This document shows, one piece after another, positions 34,416 to 43,031 of a DNA stretch of 64,000 bases. A program made the translations under genes and the position numbers. The DNA comes from Methanosarcina sp. MSH10X1 (GTDB taxonomy: Archaea; Halobacteriota; Methanosarcinia; Methanosarcinales; Methanosarcinaceae), in NCBI RefSeq assembly GCF_004099695.1, contig NZ_SCHL01000001.1:310001-374000 (forward strand), in the 5' to 3' direction. Every line of letters starts with the position of its first letter. The stretch's first letter is position 1. The notes beneath the pieces are model-generated. The model was given only the letters and a program-made list of their open reading frames with translations, ran no database searches and was not told where the DNA came from.

Positions 34416-35387
34416 CTATTTTTTAATAAGGTCAAAAACCCACCTGCTAATGCCCGGGGCAACGTTTCCGGTCCGCCTGTAGAATTCGACCTCAAGGCCC
34501 ATTTTTTTGTAGCCTTCAATTAGTTCCGGAATCTGAGATCCGGCTTTAAACGTGTAGAAATGGATGTATCCGCCTCTTCTCACAAGCTCTGAGATTCTTT
34601 CGAGAAAATGGTCCATCCCGTAAGGGGTTGGCACAATAGCTCTATCAAACCCGGTGTCAGGAACCTTAAAATCGATACTCTGCCTTTCACAAGGGTCCTG
34701 GAAGGCCGTCCGGCGGTAAGAAGCTTCATTTCCGGTTTTTTTGCTAGTTACGCAGATTTCGCCGGTTTCGAGTTCTCTTTCGGTTTTTCCAGGCTCAAAA
34801 GCCTGAAAAACCTTCTCAGGCCGGAAAAGCTTCTCAAAATCTTCCTGAATAACAGTTATTTGCTCTTCAAGTTTGTTAATCCGGATATTCTCCCGTAGGC
34901 AGGCGCAGGCATCGGGATTTATCTCAATGGCATATACTTCCGCTCCCTTTCCTGCGGCAGGAAGCACAAAAGGCCCCACTCCTGCAAAAGGAATTAAAAT
35001 GCATTCCCCATGCGTAATTTTCGAGGCTATCCTCCCTCTTTCCGAGTACAGGCGGGGATTGAAAAAGACTTTTCTGACATCCAGTTTATATGTATACCCG
35101 TTTTCCCTGTGAATGGTCTCCGTGGACTCCCCGAGCAAAAGCTCAAAAACCGCAACCCTGTGCTCGCCTTCGAGTTTGCTTACCTTATTAAGCACAGCCC
35201 GCGTATTGCCCCGCATAGAAAGCAGCTTCGAAGCAATAATTTCTTTATAAGCTGTAAGCTCAGCAGGGATAGTAATTACTGCCACATCTCCTACATAATC
35301 AAAGCGTTTTGGGACCATAGGAAGCAGGGGTTCTTCAACTAGTCCTTTCATTGCATCCCGTAAGCTCACTCGATTCTGAAAACTCAT
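34416..35387 (-). CDS. Trm5-family tRNA(m1G37) methyltransferase
   Basis: A 323-residue class I SAM methyltransferase with Trm5 layout. The N-terminal D1/D2 part contains GEHRVAVFELLLGE, TIHRENGY and FFNPRLYSERGRIA. The catalytic domain has IPFAGVGPFVLPAA and YAIEINPDAC for SAM binding. Motif NLP/NPP is replaced by IVPTPYGMDHFLE. m1G37 prevents frameshifting, and in archaea it is also the first step toward wyosine derivatives. A low-similarity insertion (about 195-240) separates SAM strands. The altered NPP-like motif leaves exact chemistry open; Trm5-type methylation is most likely. Confidence 0.8.
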   Translation of the reverse strand: MSFQNRVSLRDAMKGLVEEPLLPMVPKRFDYVGDVAVITIPAELTAYKEIIASKLLSMRGNTRAVLNKVSKLEGEHRVAVFELLLGESTETIHRENGYTYKLDVRKVFFNPRLYSERGRIASKITHGECILIPFAGVGPFVLPAAGKGAEVYAIEINPDACACLRENIRINKLEEQITVIQEDFEKLFRPEKVFQAFEPGKTERELETGEICVTSKKTGNEASYRRTAFQDPCERQSIDFKVPDTGFDRAIVPTPYGMDHFLERISELVRRGGYIHFYTFKAGSQIPELIEGYKKMGLEVEFYRRTGNVAPGISRWVFDLIKK

Positions 35388-35641
35388 TCAATAGCCTCTG
35401 CCTTTAAGGAAATTCAGGGTAGAAGCTTCTCAGCTTCTCGGATTCCATTCACTTTTCAAGAACTATTTTAATATATGTTTTTTGGCTTGCAGAAAAGCTA
35501 AAAAGTATAGAGAAACATAGGCTGAGAAATAAAGAGAATGTAACTGAAAAGTTGAAAAAATGCAGGATTGAAATGTGTAAAATGTGAGGCTAAGAAGAAG
35601 CCTTAGAAGCTATTTTCCGATTACAGGCAGGATCAATTTTC
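35388..35641. promoter_or_regulatory. Divergent intergenic region
   Basis: The region is A-rich at 35490-35600 and holds the promoters of the trm5-like gene (minus) and the pyrophosphatase-like gene (plus). No further gene is seen. Confidence 0.3.
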
Positions 35642-36049
35642 ATGAAAATTGTTATCGAAACCCCAAAACACAGTTTCTGGAAGTACTGCAAAACGGAGAA
35701 AGGATTTGAGAAAACCTTCTTTTCCCCTTTACCAACAATTTTCAATTACGGTTTTGTAGAAGGGACGGAAAGTGCTGACGGCATGGAAGAAGATGTTGTG
35801 GTGCTTGGGCCACGCCTGCCTAAAGGAAGCACACTTGAAAGGGAAACCTTTGATGGAGTAGTAAAATTTCTGGACGATTCTGTCAGGGACGATAAAAAAG
35901 TAGTGTACATAAGCGGGTTTCGTTCTCCTGTCCTTCTCGCTTATTATTTCAGGCTATATGCCCTTTTCAAAATCTTCCTGTATGCATTTAGCGAGGGAAA
36001 ACTGACAAAGTGCAGGTTTGAAGGAATTGAATTCCGGAACTTACGCTGA
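35642..36049 (+). CDS. Degenerate inorganic pyrophosphatase-like protein
   Basis: A 135-residue protein that follows the family I soluble pyrophosphatase pattern. IETPKHSFWKYCKTEKG matches the substrate-binding start; FSPLPTIFNYGFVEGT matches the conserved S-P-x-x-x-NYGF-x-x-GT core. The metal-binding motif DGDPxD becomes DGMEED: D46 and D51 are kept, but the middle Asp is Met48. D83/D84-K85 match the next metal pair. The C-terminal 35 residues are hydrophobic and unlike the family. The enzyme is shorter than usual (about 170). It may have lost hydrolysis or act on another substrate. Confidence 0.7.
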   Translation: MKIVIETPKHSFWKYCKTEKGFEKTFFSPLPTIFNYGFVEGTESADGMEEDVVVLGPRLPKGSTLERETFDGVVKFLDDSVRDDKKVVYISGFRSPVLLAYYFRLYALFKIFLYAFSEGKLTKCRFEGIEFRNLR

Positions 36050-36130
36050 GATTCTTGGATCCCGGTCTTACTTTTACACTTACAGCCTTACCTTTGGACA
36101 TATCCTTACCGTATTTTTGGGTTTTTACCT

Positions 36131-36187
36131 GTACTTTTAAACCCTTAATGTACTTTTAAACCCTTAATATACTTTTAAATTCAGACT
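36131..36187. repeat. 19-bp tandem repeat
   Basis: GTACTTTTAAACCCTTAAT occurs exactly twice (36131-36149 and 36150-36168), followed by a partial third unit (ATACTTTTAAATTCAGACT). It lies immediately beyond the stop of the minus-strand YegP-type gene. Each unit holds the dyad TTTTAAA. Confidence 0.75.
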
Positions 36188-36188
36188 T

Positions 36189-36383
36189 TTAATACTTTTT
36201 AGTTTCCTCAGACAGTATAACGATACGTGCATCTGCCGCATTTGATTTTACTGACCGGATACCTTTCAGGCAGCCTTCTTTGCTTCTATAGCTCTGGCTT
36301 ACAGCTACAACCTGTCCGTTTCTCGCTCTCAACCTGAATTTATAGGTCCCCACTTCATCCGCGTATATCTCAAATTTTGACAT
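36189..36383 (-). CDS. YegP/DUF1508 family small protein
   Basis: A 64-residue single-repeat DUF1508 protein: FEIYADEVGTYKFRLRARNGQVVAVSQSY (in parts) and SKEGCLKGIRSVK. This small alpha/beta domain usually occurs as two tandem copies in bacteria; one copy is common in archaea. Its function is unknown and it has been noted as stress-related only. Single gene. Confidence 0.88.
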   Translation of the reverse strand: MSKFEIYADEVGTYKFRLRARNGQVVAVSQSYRSKEGCLKGIRSVKSNAADARIVILSEETKKY

Positions 36384-36774
36384 CTTTCCCCCGACTTATA
36401 AAATCATATGAAAATCAATTTTAAGGATAAATCCTGAAATCCGTAAATCTCACACCTGAAATGCTGACTCTATAAATTTCAGATTCAATTTTTCTCAGGC
36501 TCAATTTCCCTGACGGATTTTTACTTAGCTAAACTTTATTTCCTATCATATGTTGGGACTACTTATTTAAAATATTAATCATGTAGAATTTGATAGCACT
36601 TATACAATCCCTTAATTAGAAAAAGTATAAGAAAACTCACGGAGGATTATGTATAAAAATTATAAAATAAAGTTTATAAAAATATTATAAATTTTTCCAG
36701 GCTTTATTCTTCTTCAAGGCAACTTAGAAAAGTACTAATAATTTAAGGAAGCTTAAAAAAAAGGTGCTTTAAAT
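36384..36774 (+). promoter_or_regulatory. Upstream region of the radical SAM gene with a mini-ORF
   Basis: The longest gap in this section. A perfect ribosome site, GGAGG (36641-36645), precedes ATG 36649, which opens only a 13-codon frame (MYKNYKIKFIKIL, to 36690). The same DNA contains TATA-like TTTATAAAAATATTATAA (36673-36690), a plausible promoter for the radical SAM gene, whose ribosome site is AAAGGTG at about 36761. The mini-ORF could be a leader peptide or the stump of a deleted gene. Confidence 0.45.
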
Positions 36775-37917
36775 ATGCCTTTTCATGTAATGATTATCCC
36801 GACCCTAGGTTGTCCTGCTAACTGCAGTTATTGCTGGAGTTCCGAAGAAAAGTCCCCGATAATGACTATCGAAACTATAAAAGAAGTGATCGAGTGGCTT
36901 AAGGTTTTCAGAGGGGACTCAGTTACTTTTACTTTCCACGGTGGGGAACCGCTCCTGGCAGGCGCGGAATTTTACAGGGAAGCACTGCCGCTCCTGGTTG
37001 AGAGTTTAAGCCCCAGGAAAATAGCTTTTGCAATACAGACAAACCTCTGGAAAATGACTCCTGAGATAGCCGAGATTTTTGCGGAATACAACATTCCCAT
37101 AGGATCCAGCCTGGACGGTCCAAAGGAACTTAATGACGTGCAGAGGGGTAAGGGATACTACGATAAAACCATGAGAGGCTATGAAATTGCCAGGGACCAT
37201 GGGCTTGATGTAAAATTTATTACCACTTTCACTTCTCATTCTGTAAAGTTCAAAGAAGATATTTTCAATTTTTATCTTGAGAAAGGTCTCACGCTCAAAC
37301 TGCACCCCTGCCTGCCTTCATTAAAAGGTGATAATCCTGAGAAATGGACCCTTGATCCTGAAGAATACGGGCAACTCTTAATCTATCTGCTTGACAAATA
37401 TCTGGAAAACCTTGGCAGAATTGAAGTTATGAATATTGACCACCTGTGCAAGTGCGTATTCACAGGCAGGGGTACGGTCTGTACCTATGTTGACTGCATG
37501 GGAGATACCTTTGCTGTCGGGCCTGAAGGAAATATATACCCCTGCTACCGCTTTGTAGGCATGCCAGAATATGTAATGGGCAATGTTTATGACCGCCCGA
37601 CCATGGCAGATCTTGCCCAATCCGAAGCCTGGAAGCAGATGTTCAGGTTTAAAGAGTATGTGGACACGGCATGCGGCAAATGCGCCCATATCAAGTACTG
37701 CAGAGGCGGATGCCCTTATAATGCTGTAGTGCCCACGGATGGGAAAATAAAAGGCGTTGACCCCCACTGCCCCGCCTACAGGATGATCTTTGATGAAATT
37801 AATAAGCGTGCCAATGACGAGATGTTCGGGTCTTCCGGCATGGAAAGTATGTTCTCGCCCCAGACCATGAGACCCTCAAAGCCCGGAATAATGTCCCTCA
37901 TGCTCAAGAGGCTCTGA
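36775..37917 (+). CDS. Radical SAM/SPASM peptide-maturase-like enzyme
   Basis: A 380-residue enzyme. The radical SAM cluster is C13-x3-C17-x2-C20 (CPANCSYC), with the GGEP-type motif FHGGEPLL next. The C-terminal SPASM domain is complete: a Cys before GPEGNIYPC, then CGKCAHIKYCRGGC (C-x2-C-x5-C-x3-C) and a last HCPAYR. SPASM enzymes of this shape carry two extra [4Fe-4S] clusters and usually modify ribosomally made peptides or act as sulfatase maturases. It resembles the methanogen peptide-modifying group, but no cysteine-rich precursor or sulfatase gene is adjacent. The ATG has an AAAGGTG ribosome site. Confidence 0.88.
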   Translation: MPFHVMIIPTLGCPANCSYCWSSEEKSPIMTIETIKEVIEWLKVFRGDSVTFTFHGGEPLLAGAEFYREALPLLVESLSPRKIAFAIQTNLWKMTPEIAEIFAEYNIPIGSSLDGPKELNDVQRGKGYYDKTMRGYEIARDHGLDVKFITTFTSHSVKFKEDIFNFYLEKGLTLKLHPCLPSLKGDNPEKWTLDPEEYGQLLIYLLDKYLENLGRIEVMNIDHLCKCVFTGRGTVCTYVDCMGDTFAVGPEGNIYPCYRFVGMPEYVMGNVYDRPTMADLAQSEAWKQMFRFKEYVDTACGKCAHIKYCRGGCPYNAVVPTDGKIKGVDPHCPAYRMIFDEINKRANDEMFGSSGMESMFSPQTMRPSKPGIMSLMLKRL

Positions 37918-38128
37918 TAAAGGTCAAACCGCAGGAAATTCATTAGCCGGTTACATTTTAATTATCTGAGAGTTCTGAGGTTGATGCTCACGAATAAGCA
38001 TTAATTTTTAAATACATGCGTAGAAAAGAATATGTCTGTCAGGGAGTACTAAGTAACCAGTAATACCAGGTAGAACAGTAGTACTAAGTAGATCAATACT
38101 GAATAAAGCAGTAAACGAGACTGGTACG
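37918..38128. promoter_or_regulatory. Spacer with TATA box before the phosphoesterase gene
   Basis: TTTTTAAATACATG (about 38005-38018) is TATA-like. AGTACTAAGTA occurs twice (about 38046 and 38078). No peptide precursor gene for the radical SAM enzyme is found on either strand. Confidence 0.35.
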
Positions 38129-39310
38129 ATGACAGAAACAGGAAAGAATAGCAGAAGAGCAAGTTCCCTTTTTCTTGCTATCCTTATTATTTTTGTCTCA
38201 ATATATACCGCTGGGAACTACTATGTCGGTTTACGCTTTTTTCAATCGATACAGAGTTTTATTGAGCCTTACTCTTTTCTCTACTGGACAGGTTACTTTT
38301 TTCTTGCAATCTCGCTCATTGCAGTCAAGTTAGGAAAGAGAATTCATCCCGGGTCTGTCAATTACCTCGTGGCGATAACTGGAGATTACTGGCTGGCTGC
38401 TATCTATTATTCACTCCTTATATGGGTAGATGTGGATATTTTCCACTTCCTGATTGATTTCGCATTCCCGGAAGCTAAGATAGCTAACTATCCGTCATTT
38501 TACTGGGGGTTTACAGTTTTATCCGTGGTATCTCTTCTCTTAATATATGGAACCTGGAACGCGAATCATCCGCGCGTAACACATTACGATGTTTTCATTA
38601 AAAAAGCAGTATCCGAATTGCCAGAACTCCATGCTGCCATGGTATCCGATATCCACCTTGGACTGGTGATTGATAATCGACACCTTGAATCAATGGTTAA
38701 GAAAATCAATGAACTAGCCCCGGATATTGTATTCCTTGTCGGAGACACCATAGATGAAGACGTGAGATTCTTTATCAATGGCAAAATACCGGAAACATTG
38801 AAAAAATTACAGCCTGAGTATGGGGTATATGCAGTTCTCGGGAACCATGAATATATTGGCGGCAGGAGTAAGCAGGCAATTGAGTACCTCAGACAGGCTG
38901 GAGTAAATGTTCTGGTTGATGAATGTGTAAAAGTAAACAACCAGTTTTACGTAGCTGGTCGGGATGACCGCATGGCAAGCCATATGGCAGGAAAAACCCG
39001 CATCGAGTTGTCCGGGCTTTTAGAGGGGATCGACCATAACTTACCGATTATTCTTTTGGACCACCAGCCGGTAAACCTTGGGGAAGGACAGCGCAATGGA
39101 GTTGATTTGCAGTTATCCGGACATACGCACGCTGGACAGTTTTTCCCCAACACATTAATCTCCAGGCATGTATTTGAAAACAGCTGGGGATATTTGAAAA
39201 AAGGAGAATCCCAGATAATTGTCACCTCCGGTTTCGGCACATGGGGTCCCCCTATCCGGATTGGCAGCTATTCTGAAATCGTGGATATAAGTATCTCTTT
39301 CTTAGAATAA
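38129..39310 (+). CDS. Membrane-anchored metallophosphoesterase
   Basis: A 393-residue protein with four N-terminal membrane helices (about 12-35, 45-65, 85-105 and 120-145) and a C-terminal calcineurin-like phosphoesterase. Its metal motifs are SDIHLG, VGDTID, GNHEYIGG and GHTHAGQFFP. The layout resembles the YaeI/YkoQ group, where relatives hydrolyse UDP-diacylglucosamine or other phosphodiesters. The substrate here is unknown, possibly a lipid or nucleotide. The N-terminal helices are more numerous than in YaeI. The gene stands alone. Confidence 0.88.
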   Translation: MTETGKNSRRASSLFLAILIIFVSIYTAGNYYVGLRFFQSIQSFIEPYSFLYWTGYFFLAISLIAVKLGKRIHPGSVNYLVAITGDYWLAAIYYSLLIWVDVDIFHFLIDFAFPEAKIANYPSFYWGFTVLSVVSLLLIYGTWNANHPRVTHYDVFIKKAVSELPELHAAMVSDIHLGLVIDNRHLESMVKKINELAPDIVFLVGDTIDEDVRFFINGKIPETLKKLQPEYGVYAVLGNHEYIGGRSKQAIEYLRQAGVNVLVDECVKVNNQFYVAGRDDRMASHMAGKTRIELSGLLEGIDHNLPIILLDHQPVNLGEGQRNGVDLQLSGHTHAGQFFPNTLISRHVFENSWGYLKKGESQIIVTSGFGTWGPPIRIGSYSEIVDISISFLE

Positions 39311-39453
39311 ATGCCGTACCAAAGAGCCTAAGAGTATTTTAAACTCCACTTTAAAGTGAGATTGCTAAGAATTTAGCATTGTTATTTTAAAGTTCAATGG
39401 AATTAAGTTGTTAATGGTCGAATACCGTTAAGAATATTTTATTTTTGAGATAG

Positions 39454-39461
39454 TTTATATA
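39454..39461 (+). promoter_or_regulatory. TATA box positioned for a leaderless mRNA
   Basis: TTTATATA is centred 27 bases before ATG 39485, the standard distance to an archaeal transcription start. The CAAAATAAGCAC between them has no ribosome site, so the transcript probably begins at the start codon. Confidence 0.55.
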
Positions 39462-39484
39462 CATCCACTTCCCAAAATAAGCAC

Positions 39485-39856
39485 ATGGAGGACGGTAAAA
39501 TCAAGAATACGATCACAAGAAGCTTTGAGCTTCAGGACTACAGGATAGAAGGAACCGAACTTTCCGGTTTCTGGGCGGATTTAACAAGCAAGGAAGAGTT
39601 AATAGTCGAGGTAAATTACAGCCCTGAAAATAAAAAAGCCTTCAGTCCTGAAGAAATTGAAAAGCTTGTCCTGAAAATCCGTGAAAAATGCGGCAGCTTT
39701 GAGGCTCAACTGCCAGAAAATATAAAATGCGAGGTTACCTTCAAAAATCTCGGGGAAAAAGTTTACAAAGCCGGTCAGGCTGATTTTGAACTGGAACTCG
39801 GGGAACTCGAAGAGGTTCAGGTTACTTACCGGTTTTATGTTGAGTATTTTATTTAA
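39485..39856 (+). CDS. Conserved-looking hypothetical protein, 123 residues
   Basis: I do not recognise the family. The protein is acidic, predicted alpha/beta, with segments FSPEEIEKLVLKIREKC and ELGELEEVQVTYRFYVEYF. It has no membrane helix and a single Cys. Composition and promoter position support real coding. It is probably leaderless. Confidence 0.65.
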   Translation: MEDGKIKNTITRSFELQDYRIEGTELSGFWADLTSKEELIVEVNYSPENKKAFSPEEIEKLVLKIREKCGSFEAQLPENIKCEVTFKNLGEKVYKAGQADFELELGELEEVQVTYRFYVEYFI

Positions 39857-39966
39857 GCAACGTTTAATCCGGTTCAATCCGGAATATAAGTAAGCTTATA
39901 CTAAGTCAGGCAAGAATATTTAAAGCTGAAAAAAGGAGATTAAAAAAATAAAGGAAAGAGAAGAAA

Positions 39967-40563
39967 TTAATTCTCCTTTCTCCTGTGCTGCGAGATGAAA
40001 AGCAGTCCAAGGATTGCAGCAACCGGCAAAACCATTGAGGGAAACTCCGGAACTTCTATGTTGCCTCCAGCCCAGTTACTATCATCCCCATTCCAGCTCA
40101 CTTTGACAACAATTGAATAACCATCAATAGAAGTAAGTTTTGATTCAATATCTGGGTAAGTTATTACAATCGGCCCTCCAGATTTTACATTATTTTTTCC
40201 TTCCCATTCTGATACGACAGGGAAAGATCCAAAGAAACCTCCCAGGGTTGGCATTGTGTCACTTTTATGAGTCCACACCTCAGATATACCAGTGTTTCCG
40301 GCACTAGCACTATCAATGTAAGTAACAGGTAAGTAAATACTGGTAATATCAAAGTTTGTCGGCAAACTGGTCGCTGTACCTGTTGGGGTCGCTTGAACTG
40401 TTATAATATTACCGTCACACGTTGCCGTAATAGCAGTGTCTGGAGGAATAGGATCTCCCGGTTCATCTTTAAAAACATTCACAGGAATTACTTTATATGC
40501 ACTCGCAGAACCAACTGTAAATAGTAAAAGTACCAGTACTCCAATGACATAGACTAATCTCAT
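39967..40563 (-). CDS. Secreted protein with PEF-CTERM sorting signal
   Basis: A 198-residue protein. It has a signal peptide (about 1-22, cleaved near SASA), a beta-rich extracellular domain of unknown type, and a C-terminal PEF motif (172-174) followed by a hydrophobic helix and basic tail (SQHRRKEN). This tripartite end is the PEF-CTERM signal recognised by an archaeosortase, which should anchor the protein at the surface, probably on a lipid. No archaeosortase gene is in the window. The middle (GNAGISEVW-like and SGGPIVITYPDIES) has no known fold that I can name. Confidence 0.8.
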   Translation of the reverse strand: MRLVYVIGVLVLLLFTVGSASAYKVIPVNVFKDEPGDPIPPDTAITATCDGNIITVQATPTGTATSLPTNFDITSIYLPVTYIDSASAGNTGISEVWTHKSDTMPTLGGFFGSFPVVSEWEGKNNVKSGGPIVITYPDIESKLTSIDGYSIVVKVSWNGDDSNWAGGNIEVPEFPSMVLPVAAILGLLFISQHRRKEN

Positions 40564-40944
40564 TTTTTCAAACCTCTCTCAAAGAAACTAATAGAATATT
40601 TTCTGTATATAACTATAAACAAATAAACTTATTTATTTAAGTATATTTTATACAGTATAGTAATTTAAAAAAGAATAATCAACAAGCTCCGCCTTAGACA
40701 ATTAAAATTAGTTAGGAAAAATATTAAGGATTAAATTGTATAAGGAAGGATCGATAAAATCAAAAAAATCATGGAAGAACTTTAATTGGCTTTTAAGGCT
40801 GATTTTTGACAGGCCAGACAGAGAAAAATAACATTTTATAGAGAGTGAAAGAAGAGGGAATGCAAAAAAGAGATGAAAAAACAAAGAAGGAAGGTAGAAA
40901 AGGAAAAAACAGGTGAGAAAAATAAAAAAGCTTATCTAACCCTT
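40564..40944. promoter_or_regulatory. Intergenic region of 381 bases
   Basis: TATA-like tracts at 40590-40640 (read on the minus strand) suit the PEF-CTERM gene. From 40850 to 40930 the plus strand is A/G-rich, so the minus-strand transcript past uvrB is U/C-rich there, which may aid termination. No gene is seen. Confidence 0.35.
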
Positions 40945-42957
40945 TCAGGCTGCTTTTATCTCTTTCTCCAGCTTCTTTATCGTTTCCCTTACCTGGATTG
41001 CCCGCTCGAAATCAAGCCTGTCAGCTGCTTCCTTCATTTCAGCTTCCAGTTCGATAATCATATTGGGAATATTGGCTTTCGGGATGTGTTTGGTATCCGT
41101 GATGTCGGCAACCTTTTCCCTTATGGGTTTCCTGATGGTTGTCGGGACTATGCCGTGTTCTTTGTTGTAGGCAATCTGCATGGAGCGGCGGCGTTCGGTC
41201 TCACTGACAGCCGCTTTGATAGAATCGGTCATGTTATCGGCATACAGGACAACCTTCGAGCTGGCGTTCCGGGCTGCGCGGCCAATAATCTGGATCAGGC
41301 TCTTTGAATTTCTCAGGAAACCTTCTTTATCCGCGTCCAGGATGCCGATGAAACCCACTTCCGGAATATCGAGCCCTTCCCTGAGCAGGTTGATCCCGAC
41401 AAGGACATCGAATTTGCCAAGGCGGAGTTCGCGGATAATTTCAGTCCTTTCTATCGTTTTAATATCCGAGTGCAGGTACCGGGCTTTGATCTCGTTTCTG
41501 GCAAGGTATTCGGTCAGTTCTTCCGCAAGCTTCTTTGTCAGCGTGGTCACAAGGGCACGGTCTCCCCTCTCCACAATCTTCAGGACTTCCTGCATAACAT
41601 CCCTGACCTGCCCTTCGAGAGGACGAATTTCCACTTCAGGGTCAACCAGGCCTGTAGGGCGGATAATTTGTTCCACAATCCTGGCGGAGTTTTCCCTTTC
41701 GTAGTCCGCAGGAGTTGCCGAGACAAAGATCACGTTTTTCATGTACTTCTCGAATTCATCGAACTTCAGGGGCCTGTTGTCATAGGCACTGGGCAGCCTG
41801 AACCCGTAATCAACAAGGCTCTGTTTTCTTGAACGGTCACCTTTATACATCCCGTGAAGCTGCGGGATGGTCTGGTGACTTTCGTCAATGACCAGCAGGA
41901 AATCCTCAGGGAAGTAGTCAAGCAGGCAGAAAGGTTTCTCCCCAGGCTTGCGGTGGTCAAAATGCCTGGAATAGTTTTCAATACCCTTGCAACTGCCGGT
42001 TTCCTGGATCATTTCCATGTCATAAAGCGTGCGCTGCTTCAGCCTGTGGGATTCAAGCAGTCCGAGTTCAGGCAGATGGCCTTCAAGCTCTTTGAGGATA
42101 GACTGGATCGCACTTTTCTGTTCTTCTTCAGGGATAACATAGTGCCTGGCAGGATAGACGAAGAAATAATCCATGTCTTCCGTGCGCTGTCCGGCCTGTT
42201 TGTCTACCTCGGAGATCCGGTCAATCTCGTCTCCGAAGAGTTCAATCCGGATAATGTTGTCAAAATAACCGGGAATAATGTCAATGGTGTCCCCTTTTAC
42301 CCTGAAACGTCCCGGCATAAGCTCAAGGTCATTCCGTTCGAACTGGATATCAATAAGCTTTTGCAGGATTTCTTTTCTCTGAACCTTATCCCCGACCTTT
42401 AGTTCAAACCCCATCTTCTGGAAGTTTTCAGGATTGCCAAGACCGTAAATACAGGATACGGATGCCACAACGATGACATCCTGGCGCGACATCAGGGAAG
42501 CGGTAGTAGCAAGCCGCATCTGCTCGATTTTCGGGTTAATCATGGCATCTTTTTCAATATACTGGTCTTTGGCAGGAAGATAGGATTCAGGTTGGTAGTA
42601 ATCATAATAGGAAACGAAATACTCCACCCGGTTTTCAGGGAAGAATTCCCTGAATTCGTTATAAAGTTGAGCGGCAAGGGTTTTATTATGCGCAACAACA
42701 AGAGTCGGTTTCCTGACCTGGTTTATGACGTTTGCAACGGTATAGGTCTTCCCGGACCCGGTTACCCCAAGCAGGGTCTGGAACCCCTCTCCTTTTTTCA
42801 ACCCCTCCACAAGATTTTCAATTGCCTGCGGCTGGGAACCCTTGGGCTCAAAATCGGAAACCAGCTTGAATTGCGGGCTGTCCCGGTATCGGGCATCGTG
42901 TATTTTTTCAGATAATTTTTGAGATATTGTCTGGGATGTTTGATCGGAAGAATTCAT
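40945..42957 (-). CDS. uvrB: Excinuclease ABC subunit B
   Basis: A 670-residue helicase-like damage verifier. Walker A is GVTGSGKTYTVAN. The beta hairpin that probes DNA is YYDYYQPESYLP. Helicase motifs include DESHQTIPQL, VSATPADYE and QIIGRAARN. The C-terminal UVR domain (about 630-668) binds UvrC. It is the last gene of the uvrA-uvrC-uvrB run, 74 bases after uvrC. Length and domains are standard. The bacterial-type NER system in Methanosarcina is thought to be acquired from bacteria. Confidence 0.98.
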   Translation of the reverse strand: MNSSDQTSQTISQKLSEKIHDARYRDSPQFKLVSDFEPKGSQPQAIENLVEGLKKGEGFQTLLGVTGSGKTYTVANVINQVRKPTLVVAHNKTLAAQLYNEFREFFPENRVEYFVSYYDYYQPESYLPAKDQYIEKDAMINPKIEQMRLATTASLMSRQDVIVVASVSCIYGLGNPENFQKMGFELKVGDKVQRKEILQKLIDIQFERNDLELMPGRFRVKGDTIDIIPGYFDNIIRIELFGDEIDRISEVDKQAGQRTEDMDYFFVYPARHYVIPEEEQKSAIQSILKELEGHLPELGLLESHRLKQRTLYDMEMIQETGSCKGIENYSRHFDHRKPGEKPFCLLDYFPEDFLLVIDESHQTIPQLHGMYKGDRSRKQSLVDYGFRLPSAYDNRPLKFDEFEKYMKNVIFVSATPADYERENSARIVEQIIRPTGLVDPEVEIRPLEGQVRDVMQEVLKIVERGDRALVTTLTKKLAEELTEYLARNEIKARYLHSDIKTIERTEIIRELRLGKFDVLVGINLLREGLDIPEVGFIGILDADKEGFLRNSKSLIQIIGRAARNASSKVVLYADNMTDSIKAAVSETERRRSMQIAYNKEHGIVPTTIRKPIREKVADITDTKHIPKANIPNMIIELEAEMKEAADRLDFERAIQVRETIKKLEKEIKAA

Positions 42958-43031
42958 AGAATCAAGACCCTATAATATTGAGTTTTAAAATATATAAACT
43001 ATGTTAATAAATAAACCCGCGATTTTAAAAA

